Positions 8,077 to 17,739 of a stretch of DNA of 64,000 nt are shown one piece after another. Position 1 is the stretch's first letter. Every line of letters begins with the position of its first letter. A program made the translations under genes and the position numbers. The DNA is from Setophaga petechia (Eukaryota; Chordata; Aves; Passeriformes; Parulidae): NCBI GenBank assembly GCA_024362935.1, contig JANCRA010000006.1:37875924-37939923 (forward strand), written 5' to 3'. The notes under the pieces are model-generated. The model ran no database searches. It was not told the DNA's origin and saw only the letters and a program-made list of their open reading frames with translations.

Positions 8077-9420
8077 ATGCCCCGAGGAGGAATCCCCGCC
8101 GTGGTCATCTTAGCAGCCGTCCTCCTCCTCCAAGCGGCACCCGGAGAGCCCGACCAGAGGTCCCCCACTGCTAACAACATGTGGACCTCCCTCGCCCGCT
8201 CTCTCGGCCAGGACCACATTTGCCTCCACGCCGAAGCAGCTACAGACCCTCTGTCGTCCTGTCTGGTGGGGATCCCGGTCCCTCCCCGTGATTTTCCTTC
8301 CCCGCTTAATTTGTTGATTAATGCTAAAGATCATGATTATACGGAGGCTTGGAGGAGATCCATTAACCTTCTCCCCTTTTCCCCCGAAGAGCCTCTGAAA
8401 TTCGAATTGCTCGGTTCCGCCAAAGCCCCTTTTTGTGTTCGCCTCTCCGTCCCTTACAGTTTGGTTAAGTCAATTCGGTCCAATGATCCCCAGTGGACTC
8501 TGGTTGAGGGGGAATCTGAACATCAATGGTGCGCGGAGACCCTCTCGGCCAGAGGTCCAACCACCCCTGACCTTAAACCCCGCTCTTTACCCCAAGGCTT
8601 ATATTTTATTTGCGGAAACCGAGCCTGGAACGGCATCCCCTCTCACCTGTTAGGAGGCCCATGTACGATCGGCCATGTGACGCTGTTCACTCCCAGCACG
8701 CCTAAATTGGAGAATTGGCCTACCAAAAATTCCGAGGTGATGATTCGGCAGAAAAAAGACCTGACAGAATTCGGCCCAGATTGCGACTCCAAAATTTATC
8801 ATTGGAATGAGGGTAAAAGGGTCGCAGTCTCCTTGTTCTTGCCGTGGGTTTCGGCCGGGAAGGCCATCGGCGAATTGGGCAAACTAGAGTGTTGGTCAGT
8901 GAAGCAAGCAAACCTTACTTCCACGGCCATCGCGGGACTCTTAGCAGATGAGAAAATCACCAGACAGGCGATGCTGCAAAATAGAGCAGCAATTGATTAT
9001 CTACTCCTCCTGCATCACCACCGCTGCGAGGAATTTGAGGGTCTGTGCTGCTTCAACTTAACATCTAAAGCACCCAATGTGCAGAAAGCGTTGGAGGAAA
9101 TGAAAGGCCTGGTCAAGGACATCCAGAGAGAGACAGAGGACTGGTTGGGGAATCTACTCTCCGGGCTTGGGCTCTCCGGCTGGGCTGGTTCTATCCTAAA
9201 AGACGTTTTATTTGGAGTTTTACTTATTTTAGCGGTCATCCTCGGTTGCTCCATCGTCTGGGCTGTGGTTCGGAGACTGGTCCGAAAGCTCATCACCAGC
9301 AGTGTCAATGTGGTCAGCTTCCCCACCACCGAAGCTGACCCAGAGAACTCCGAGACCAGCTCCGACCACCAGGACTTTATCCCATCACCAGAAGAGCCCG
9401 AGGATGAGCAAGAAGTTTAA
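8077..9420 (+). CDS. env: Envelope glycoprotein (447 aa), alpharetrovirus-type TM, sequon-free SU
   Basis: Receptor-binding and fusion protein. The start is ATG 8077 (GCC before it). The frame is open upstream to 7852 but without an ATG, and overlaps pol there. Residues 1-24 are a signal peptide with a VVILAAVLLL core. SU is short (about 25-227) with six cysteines and no N-X-S/T sequon. The predicted SU/TM junction is RQKK (224-227, bases 8746-8757), which lacks the terminal Arg of a furin site. TM then has cysteines at its 9th and 45th residues (C236, C272) flanking an internal hydrophobic fusion segment, as known for avian sarcoma/leukosis Env. It also has an LQNRAAID-type region, a CX6CC motif (C317, C324, C325), two NLT sequons (N279, N327), a membrane span about 377-398 and an acidic tail of about 49 residues. 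The frame is intact to TAA 9418-9420. Confidence 0.92.
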   Translation: MPRGGIPAVVILAAVLLLQAAPGEPDQRSPTANNMWTSLARSLGQDHICLHAEAATDPLSSCLVGIPVPPRDFPSPLNLLINAKDHDYTEAWRRSINLLPFSPEEPLKFELLGSAKAPFCVRLSVPYSLVKSIRSNDPQWTLVEGESEHQWCAETLSARGPTTPDLKPRSLPQGLYFICGNRAWNGIPSHLLGGPCTIGHVTLFTPSTPKLENWPTKNSEVMIRQKKDLTEFGPDCDSKIYHWNEGKRVAVSLFLPWVSAGKAIGELGKLECWSVKQANLTSTAIAGLLADEKITRQAMLQNRAAIDYLLLLHHHRCEEFEGLCCFNLTSKAPNVQKALEEMKGLVKDIQRETEDWLGNLLSGLGLSGWAGSILKDVLFGVLLILAVILGCSIVWAVVRRLVRKLITSSVNVVSFPTTEADPENSETSSDHQDFIPSPEEPEDEQEV

Positions 9421-9498
9421 TGTTTTTTGGACCTTTATGTACACTTTTCAGTTTTACTCTCCATGAATTTACCCCTGTTTTTTCTTTTATTTTTGTGT
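9421..9498 (+). other. Short untranslated gap between env and the polypurine tract
   Basis: 78 bp, T-rich, containing no convincing gene. There is no accessory frame between env and the 3' LTR, so the provirus is a simple gag-pol-env type. Confidence 0.8.
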
Positions 9499-9512
9499 AA
9501 AAAAGAGGGAGA
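9499..9512 (+). other. Polypurine tract
   Basis: AAAAAAGAGGGAGA directly abuts the TGTTGC start of the 3' LTR. Its position and composition are those of the RNase H-resistant primer for plus-strand DNA synthesis. Confidence 0.93.
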
Positions 9513-9910
9513 TGTTGCGGTGCGCCCCTGCAGCCTCCCTCCCCCTTCTCAGTTCAGTTTGATTTTAATTGTAATGTATGGTTTTTACTTACTTAAGATG
9601 GCGCTTGCCGGGCTTCCCCTCCCCCTGTTTTTCTCCCTGTAGGGCTGTCCGTCATTCTGTTTCCTTAGCAACTCCCGCCTTTTTGTATCCAGTTGTCCCC
9701 TCCCTGTCATTTTTGAGTTGTCAGCCTGCCTGCCTGTCACTCTCTGCCCCTGCCTTTTCCCTAGAACATTCCCTCCAGGGCAGAGGGTGATTGGGCAGGA
9801 GAGGGCTGTCCCACCCCTCTAGTGCTTTCATTTGCTGCCACCCTATGCCTATTATGTTAAGTATTGTGTTCATTGGCCAGAGGAAGGGATCCACCTTCCC
9901 CTGGTCCCCC

Positions 9911-9917
9911 TATATAA
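9911..9917 (+). promoter_or_regulatory. TATA box of the 3' LTR
   Basis: TATATAA in the same context as in the 5' LTR, with the GC-box after it. If active it would start transcription outwards into the satellite to the right. Confidence 0.75.
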
Positions 9918-9987
9918 GTCCTGTTCACCCCGCCCCTCGGGGCAGTTCCCTGCAGCCTCCTCCTTGCCCATACCCTTCTCCTTCTGC

Positions 9988-9993
9988 AATAAA
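9988..9993 (+). terminator. Polyadenylation signal of proviral transcripts (AATAAA)
   Basis: AATAAA in R of the 3' LTR, followed about 50 bp later by T/TG-rich sequence. It is the expected 3' end signal for genomic and env RNAs. Confidence 0.87.
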
Positions 9994-10248
9994 CCTTCCC
10001 CTGCTGCCGAGAATTGTCGCCTCGCGTCTGCTTCTTTGTCCTCCGGACTCGTGCTGCTGATTCTGTTGCCTAGCCTGCCGGAGCTGCCTCCTCCACCACC
10101 GACGTGGAGGGAGCTCTGGGAAAGGGCATTCATTATCCAGTTTCGCTCCCGCCGGAGGTCCTGGATCTGCAGCTGCCCGTGCCCCTCAACAGGCTGTGTG
10201 CTGTGCATCGCTGTGGGCCAGCCGGGCTCAGCCTTCAGCACCGCCACA

Positions 10249-10254
10249 CTGGAG
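10249..10254. repeat. Target-site duplication, right copy (CTGGAG)
   Basis: Identical to 1049-1054. After it the satellite resumes with TAAGTGTTTCTTGTC in exact phase. Confidence 0.95.
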
Positions 10255-13200
10255 TAAGTGTTTCTTGTCACCTACATCTAAGCAAATAGCTTTATCACTC
10301 TGTCTAGCAAGGAGAAAACCTTCTTGCTCACTAAAAATTTCCTATCGTGTTCTAGAAGTTGCACAGAGGGCTGCAGTTTGTTTTGCAGCAAGAAAAAGAA
10401 AGTTGTCTAAGACGCCTTCCTTTCAAGTATTAATGTGAAGGGAAAGGCAAGAGAGTGGGAAAGTACTGTTTTCTAGCACTTTGCAAGATGCTAAGACAAT
10501 CCCAGTGCTGTGTAGCAATTAGATTGTCAGTGCACGGCAGTAAGTGTTTCTTGATACCTACATCTGAGCAAAAAGCTTTTTCCCTTTGTCTCGCAAGGGG
10601 AAAAGGTTCCTGCTCACTAAACAACTTCCATCGTGTTGTAGAAGTTGCACAGAGGGCTGCAGTGTGTTTTGCAAAATGTAAAAGAAAGTTGTCTAAGACG
10701 CCTTCCTTTCAAGTATTAATATGAAGGGAAAGGCAAGAGAGTGGGAAAGTACTGTTTTCTAGCACTTTGCAAGCTGCTAACACAATCCCAGTTCTGTGCA
10801 GCAGTTAGCTGTTCAGTGCACTGCAGTAAGTGTTTCTTGTCACCTATATCTAAGCAAAAAGCTTTTTCACTATGTCTCGCAAGGAGAAAACCTTCCTGTC
10901 CACTAAACATTTCCTATCGTGTTCTAGAAGTTGCACAGAGGGCTGCAGTGTGTTCTGTAACAAGAAAAAGAAAGTTGTCTGAGACGCCTTCCTTTCAAGT
11001 ATTAATGTGAAGGGAAAGGCAAGAGAGTGGGAAAGTACTGTTTTCTAGCACTTTGCAAGCTGCTAACACAATCGCAGTGCTGTGTAGCAATTAGCATGTC
11101 AGTGCACGGCAGTAAGTGTTTCTTGATAACTACATCTGAGCAAATAGCTTTTTCCCTTTGTCTCGCAAGGGGAAAACGTTCCTGCTCACTAAACAACTTC
11201 CATCGTGTTGTAGAAGTTGCACAGACGGCTGCAGTGTGTTTTGCAAAATGTAAAAGAAAGTTGTCTAAGACACCTTCCTTTCAAGTATTAATGTGAAGGG
11301 AAAGGCAAGAGAGTGGGAAAGTACTGTTTTCTAGCACTTTGCAAGCTGCTGACACAATCGCAGTCCTGTGTAACAGTTAGCTGTTCAGCGCACTGCAGTA
11401 AGTGTTTCTTGTCACCTATATCTAAGCAAATAGCTTTATCACGATGTCTCGCAAGGAGAAAACCTTCCTGCTCACTAAACATTTCCTCTCGTGTTCTAGA
11501 AGTTGCACAGAGGGCTGCAGTGTGTTTTGCAGCAAGAAAAAGAAAGTTGTCTAAGACGCCTTCCTTTCAAGTATTATAGTGAAGGGAAAGGCAAGAGAGT
11601 GGGAAAGTACTGTTTTCTAGCACTTTGCAAGCTGCTAACACAATCCCAGTTCTGTGTAGCAATTAGCTTGTCAGTGCACGGCAGTAAGTGTTTCTTGATA
11701 CCTACATCTGAGCAAATAGCTTTTTCACTATGTCTCGCAAGGGGAAAACGTTGCTGCTCACTAAACAACTTCCATCGTGTTGTAGAAGTTGCACAGAGGG
11801 CTGCAGTGTGTTTTGCAAAATATAAAAGAAAGTTGTCTAAGACGCCTTCCTTTCAAGTATTAATGTGAAGGGAAAGGCAAGAGAGTGGGAAAGTACTGTT
11901 TTCTAGCACTTTGCAAGCTGCTGACACAATCGCAGTTCTGTGTAGCAATTAGCTGTTCGGTGCACTGCAGTAAGTGTTTCTTGTCACCTACATCTAAGCA
12001 AAAAGCTTTTTCACTATGTCTCGCAAGGAGAAAACCTTCCTGCTCACTAAAACACTTCCATCGTGTTGTAGATGTTGCAGAGAGGGCTGCAGAGTTTTTT
12101 GACACAAGAAAAAGAAAGTTGTCTAAGACGCCTTCCTTTCAAGTATTAATGTGAAGGGAAAGGCAAGAGAGTGGGAAAGTACTGTTTTCTAGCACTTTGC
12201 AGGCTGCTGACACAATCGCAGTGCTGTGTAGCAGTTAGCTTTTCAGTGCACTGCAGTAAGTGTTTCTTGTCACCTACATCTAAGCAAAAAGCTTTTTCAC
12301 TATGTCTCGCAAGGAGAAAACCTTCTTGCTCACTAAAAATCTCCTATCGTGTTTTAGAAGTTGCACAGAGGGCTGCAGTGTGTTCTGTAACAAGAAAAAG
12401 AAAGTTGTCTAAGACGCCTTCCTTTCAAGTATTAATGTGAAGGGAAAGGCAAGAGAGTGGGAAAGTACTGTTTTCTATCACTTTGAGAGCTGCTAACACA
12501 ATCCCAGTGCTGTGTACCAATTAACTTGTCACTGCACTGCAGTAAGTGTTTCTTGTCACCTACATCTAAGCAAATAGCTTTTTAACTCTGTCTCGCAAGG
12601 AGAAAACCTTCCTGCTCACTAAACATCTCCTATCGTGTTCTAGAAGTTGCACAGAGGCCTGCAGTGTGTTCTGTAACAAGAAAAAGAAAGTTGTCTAAGA
12701 CGCCTTCCTTTCAAGTATTAATGTGAAGGGAAAGGCAAGAGAGTGGGAAAGTACTGTTTTCTAGCACTTTGCAAGCTGCTAACACAATCGCAGTGCTGTG
12801 TAGCAATTAGCTTGTCAGTGCACGGCAGTAAGTGTTTCTTGATACCTACATCTGAGCAAATAGCTTTTTCACTTTGTCTCGCAAGGGGAAAACGTTGCTG
12901 CTCACTAAACAACTTCCATCGTGTTGTAGATGTTGCAGAGAGGGCTGCAGTGTGTTTTGCAAAATATAAAACAAAGTTGTCTAAGACGCCTTCCTTTCAA
13001 GTATTAATGTGAAGGGAAAGGCAAGAGAGTGGGAAAGTACTGTTTTCTAGCACTTTGCAGGCTGCTAACACAATCGCAGTGCTGTGTAGCAGTTAGCTTT
13101 TCAGTGCACTGCAGTAAGAGTTTCTTGTCACCTACATCTAAGCAAATAGCTTTATCACTCTGTCTAGCAAGGAGAAAACCTTCTTGCTCACTAAACATTT

Positions 13201-16153
13201 CCTATCGTGTTCTAGAAGTTGCACAGAGGGCTGCAGTGTGTTTTGCAGCAAGAAAAAGAAAGTTGTCTAAGACGCCTTCCTTTCAAGTATTAATGTGAAG
13301 GGAAAGGCAAGAGAGTGGGAAAGTATTGTTTACTAGCACTTTGAGAGCTGCTAACACAATCCCAGTGCTGTGTACCAATTAACTTGTCACTGCGCTGCAG
13401 TAAGGGTTTCTTGTCACCTGCATCTAAGCAAATAGCTTTTTCACTATGTTTCGCAAGGAGAAAACCTTCCGGCTCACTAAACATTTCCTATCGTGTTCTA
13501 GAAGTTGCACAGAGGGCTGCAGGGTGTTCTGTAACAAGAAAAAGAAAGTTGTCTAAGACGCCTTCCTTTCAAGTATTAATGTGAAGGGAAAGGCAAGAGA
13601 GTGGGAAAGTACTGTTTTCTAGCACTTTGCAAGCTCCTAATCCAAACCCAGTTCTGTGTAGCAATTAGCTGTTCAGTCCACTGCAGTAAGTGTTTCTTGT
13701 CACCTACATCTAAGCAAATAGCTTTTTCACTATGTCTCGCAAGGAGAAAACCTTCCTGCTCACTAAAACACTTCCATCGTGTTGCAGATGTTGCAGAGAG
13801 GGCTGCAGATTTTTTTGACACAAGAAAAAGAAAGCTGTCTAAGATGCCTTCCTTTCAAGTATTAATGTGAAGGGAAAGGCAAGAGAGTGGGAAAGTACTG
13901 TTTTCTAGCACTTTGCAAGCTGCTAACACAATCGCAGTGCTGTGTAGCAATTAGCTTGTCAGTGCACGGCAGTAAGTGTTTCTTGATACCTACATCTGAG
14001 CAAATAGCTTTTTCACTTTGTCTCGCAAGGGGAAAACGTTGCTGCTCACTAAACAACTTCCATCGTGTTGTAGAAGTTGCACAGAGGGCTGCAGTGTGTT
14101 TTGCAGCAAGAAAAAGAAAGTTGTCTAAGACGCCTTCCTTTCAAGTATTAATGTGAAGGGAAAGGCAAGAGAGTGGGAAAGTACTGTTTTCTAGCACTTT
14201 GCAAGCTGCTAACACAATCCCAGTGCTGTGTAGCAATTAGCTGTTCAGTGCACTGCAGTAAGTGTTTCTTGTCACCTATATCTCAGCAAAAAGCTTTATC
14301 ACGATGTCTCGCAAGGAGAAAACCTTCCTGCTCACTAAACATCTCCTATCGTGTTCTAGAAGTTGCACAGAGGGCTGCAGTGAGTTCTGTAACAAGAAAA
14401 AGAAAGTTGTCTAAGACGCCTTCCTTTCAAGTATTAATGTGTAGGGAAAGGCAAGAGAGTGGGAAAGTACTGTTTTCTAGCACTTTGCAAGCTGCTAACA
14501 CAATCGCAGTGCTGTGTAGCAATTAGCTTGTCAGTGCACGGCAGTAAGTTTTTCTTGATACCTACATCTGAGCAAATAGCTTTTTCACTATGTCTCGCAT
14601 GGGGAAAACGTTGCTGCTCACTAAACAACTTCCATCGTGTTGTAGAAGTTGCACAGAGGGCTGCAGTGTGTTTTGCAAAATATAAAAGAAAGTTGTCTAA
14701 GACGCCTTCCTTTCAAGTATTAATGTGAAGGGAAAGGCAAGAGAGTGGGAAAGTACTGTTTTCTAGCACTTTGCAAGCTGCTGACACAATCGCAGTTCTG
14801 TGTAGCAATTAGCTGTTCGGTGCACTCCAGTAAGTGTTTCTTGCCACCTATATCTAAGCAAAAAGCTTTTTCAATATGTCTCGCAAGGAGAAAACCTTCC
14901 TGCTCACTAAACATTTCCTATCGTGTTGTAGAAGTTGCACAGAGGGCTGCAGTGTGTTTTGCAGCAAGAAAAAGAAAGTTGTCTAAGACGCCTTCCTTTC
15001 AAGTATTAATGTGAATGGAAAGGCGAGAGAGTGGGAAAGTACTGCTTTCTAGCACTTTGCAGGCTGCTAACACAATTGCAGTGCTGTGTAGCAGTTAGCT
15101 TTTCAGTGCACTGCAGTAAGTGTTTCTTGTCACCTACATCTAAGCAAATAGCTTTATCACTCTGTCTAGCAAGGAGAAAACCTTCTTGCTCACTAAACAT
15201 TTCCTATCATGTTCTAGAAGTTGCACAGAGGGCTGCAGTGTGTTTTGCAGCAAGAAAAAGAAAGTTGTCTAAGACGCCTTCCTTTCAAGTATTAATGTGA
15301 AGGGAAAGGCAAGAGAGTGGGAAAGTACTGTTTTCTAGCACTTTGAGAGCTGCTAACACAATCCCAGTGCTGTGTACCAATTAACTTGTCACTGCACTGC
15401 AGTAAGGGTTTCTTGTCACCTGCATCTAAGCAAATAGCTTTTTCACTATGTCTCGCAAGGAGAAAACCTTCCGGCTCACTAAACATTTCCTATCGTGTTC
15501 TACAAGTTGCACAGAGGGCTGCAGGGTGTTCTGTAACAAGAAAAAGAAAGTTGTCTAAGACGCCTTCCTTTCAAGTATTAATGTGAAGGGAAAGGCAAGA
15601 GAGTGGGAAAGTACTGTTTTCTAGCACTTTGCAAGCTGCTAACACAATCCCAGTTTTGTGTAGCAATTAGCTTTTCAGTGCACTGCAGTAAGTGTTTCTT
15701 GTCACCTACATCTAAGCAAATAGCTTTTTCACTATGTCTCGCAAGGAGAAAACCTTCATGCTCACTAAACAACTTCCATCGTGTTGTAGAAGTTGCACAG
15801 AGGGCTGCAGTGTGTTTTGCAAAATGTAAAAGAAAGTTGTCTAAGACGCCTTCCTTTCAAGTATTAATGTGAAGGGAAAGGCAAGAGAGTGGGAAAGTAC
15901 TGTTTTCTAGCACTTTGCAAGCTGCTAACACAATCGCAGTGCTGTGTAGCAGTAAGCTTTTCAGTGCACTGCAGTAAGTGTTTCTTGTCACCTACATCTG
16001 AGCAAATAGCTTTTTCACTCTGTCTCGCCAGGAGAAAACCTTCCTCTCACTAAACATCTCCTATCGTGCTCTAGAAGTTGCACAGAGGACTGCAGTGTGT
16101 TTTGCAAAAAGTAAAAGAAAGTTGTCTAAGACGCCTTCCTTTCAAGTATTAAT
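10255..16153. repeat. 286-bp satellite array between the ERV and the first 1,586-bp block
   Basis: The remaining 180 bp of the interrupted monomer, then 20 units starting at 10435, 10721, 11007 and so on to 15869. All are 286 bp except the last, which is one base short (AACCTTCCTCTCACT at about 16040). Several variants are interleaved. The two units at 15011 and 15297 recur nearly unchanged at 18026 and 18312, on the other side of the next block. The run from 12723 recurs at 18884, 21457 and 31493. There is no gene here. Confidence 0.95.
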
Positions 16154-17739
16154 GTGTAGGGAAAGGCAAGAGAGTGGGAAAGTACTGTTTTCTATCACTT
16201 TGAAAGCTGCTTACCCAATCCCAGTTTTGTGCCGCTTCGTAGTTCGCCGTTCAGAAGCTGCCGCAGTCTCTGTTTCCCGGAGAAGGAGAAGACGCTTCTT
16301 GGCGGGAAGAATCTGGTGTCGTTACGCCGATCGCGGCGTGCTCCGGAGAACAGCTACGGCCGAGAGACACCCGGAAGCGGCGCTTAAAGGCACAGTGCTC
16401 CGTCTCCTGGTCTTTAGCGTCTCCTGCCGGCTACACCTTAGCAAAAACTTTTTCATTATGTCTCGCCAGGAGAAACTGTGTCTGTTCACAAAAAACCTCC
16501 CATCGTGCTCTAGAGCTTGCAGGCAGGTCTGCAGAGTGTTTTGCAACAAGAAAAAGTAACTTGTCCAAAAAAGCCATCAATTCGAATGTTCCTGGAAAGG
16601 GAAAATGCAGGAGAGCGGATAGGTGCTGTTTTCTACCAGTTTGCAAGCTGGACACACAATCCCAGTGTTCTACTACGATTGACTTTGCAGTGCACTGTAA
16701 TAATTGCCTATTGTTACTACATCTAAGCCAATAGCGTTTGCATTATATCTCTTCAGGAGAAACTGTACCAGTTCAGAAAACAACTCTCATTTTTTCTAGA
16801 AGTTGCACGGAGGTGTGCAGAGTGTTTTGCAAGAAGCAAAAGAAAGTTGTCCAAAACTGCTGCTATTCGAATAGTAATGCGAATGGAAAAGGCAGGAGAG
16901 TGGAAAGGTGCTGTTTTCTATCTGTTTGTAAGCTGCTTACACAATCCCAGAGTTGTGCAGCAATTAGTTTTTCAGTGCACTGTAGTAGGTGCCTCTTTTC
17001 ACCTGCATCTAAGCAAATTGCTTTTTCCCCATGTCTCGCAAGGAGAAACTGAGCCAGTTCAGAAAACATCTCCCATCGAGTTCTAGAGATTGCAGGCAGG
17101 TGTGCAGAGTGTTTTGCAAGAAGCAAAAGAAAGTTGTCTAAAACGCCTTGCATTCAAATAGAAATGTGAATAGAAAAGGCAGGAGAAGGGAGAGGTACTG
17201 TTTTCTATCAGTTTGCAACCTGCTTACACAATCTGCGTGTTGTGCAGCAATTAGCTTGCAGTGCACTGTAGTAGGTGCCTCTTTTCACCTATATCTAAGC
17301 AAATTGCTTTTTCCCCATGTCTTGCAAAGAGAAACTGAGCCAGTTCAGAAAATATCTCCCATCGACTTCTAGAGATTGCAGGCAGGTGTGCAGAGTGTTT
17401 TGCAAGAAGCCAAAGAAAGTTGTCTAAAATTCTTTCCATTCGAATAGTAATGTGCATGGAAAAGGCAGGAAGAGTGGAAAGGTACTCTTTTCTATCACTT
17501 TGCAAGCTGGGCACACAATCCCAGTGTTGTGCATCTATTAGCTTTGCAGTGCACTGCAGTAACTGCCTGTGGTAACCTACATCTAAGCAAAAAGCTTTTT
17601 CACTATCTCTCACTAGGAGAAAATGTTCCTGCTCATTAAACAACTTCCATCGTGATGTACAGGTTGCACAGAGGGCTGCAGAATGTTTTGCAGCAAGAAA
17701 AAGAAAGTTGTCTAAGACGCCTTCCTTTCAAGTATTAAT
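16154..17739. repeat. 1,586-bp diverged block, copy 1 (with CpG cassette)
   Basis: Five satellite monomers clearly diverged from the surrounding 286-bp family: they have TTCGAATAGTAATG-like joins and GCAGGTGTGCAGAGTG in place of GCACAGAGGGCTGCAG. The first is lengthened by about 153 bp. This copy is the most divergent of the seven: it has GGCGGGAAG where the others have GGCGCGAAG, and its last unit ends AATGCGAAGG where other copies end AAAGTGAAGG. Confidence 0.93.
16231..16437. promoter_or_regulatory. CpG-rich cassette, copy 1 (possible promoter fragment)
   Basis: About 205 bp with roughly two dozen CpGs, against only a few per ordinary 286-bp unit. It contains CCGGAAGC, a strong ETS/GABP-type motif, at 16371-16378, a short CGCCG-ATCG-CGGCG hairpin and CTTAAAGG. 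These resemble a CpG-island promoter, but promoter activity is inference. Its edges align weakly to the monomer (TTCAG...GCAGT on the left, CTACACCTTAGC on the right), so it sits within a monomer and does not replace one. Confidence 0.5.

Larger units (their letters stand above)
1055..10248 (+). mobile_element. Full-length class II endogenous retrovirus (LTR-gag-pro-pol-env-LTR)
   Basis: A complete provirus of 9,194 bp. It has paired 736-bp LTRs starting TG and ending CA, flanked by a 6-bp target duplication. Inside, in order, are a tRNA-Lys-type primer binding site, gag, a -1 frameshift, a joined pro-pol frame, env and a polypurine tract. The LTRs differ at four aligned positions (about 0.5%), so the insertion is young. 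At an assumed neutral rate near 2e-9 per site per year this is of the order of a million years. Gag-pol is betaretrovirus-like: MGARLS N-terminus, PPPY and PSAP late motifs, Lys primer. Env is of the alpharetrovirus type. This combination is one I associate with birds. The long frames are open, but the protease has a substitution in its catalytic triplet. Confidence 0.96.
9513..10248 (+). repeat. 3' long terminal repeat (736 bp)
   Basis: Gap-free partner of the 5' LTR, with four mismatches listed under that entry. It ends ...CCGCCACA and is followed by the second CTGGAG. It carries the same control elements: TATATAA at 9911-9917 and AATAAA at 9988-9993. The latter would polyadenylate viral RNA, while the 3' LTR promoter could in principle read out into the satellite. 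Confidence 0.97.

Noticed and set aside
10255..16153. CRISPR-like array
   Set aside because: Units are contiguous 286-bp repeats without unique spacers, and the context is a vertebrate satellite.
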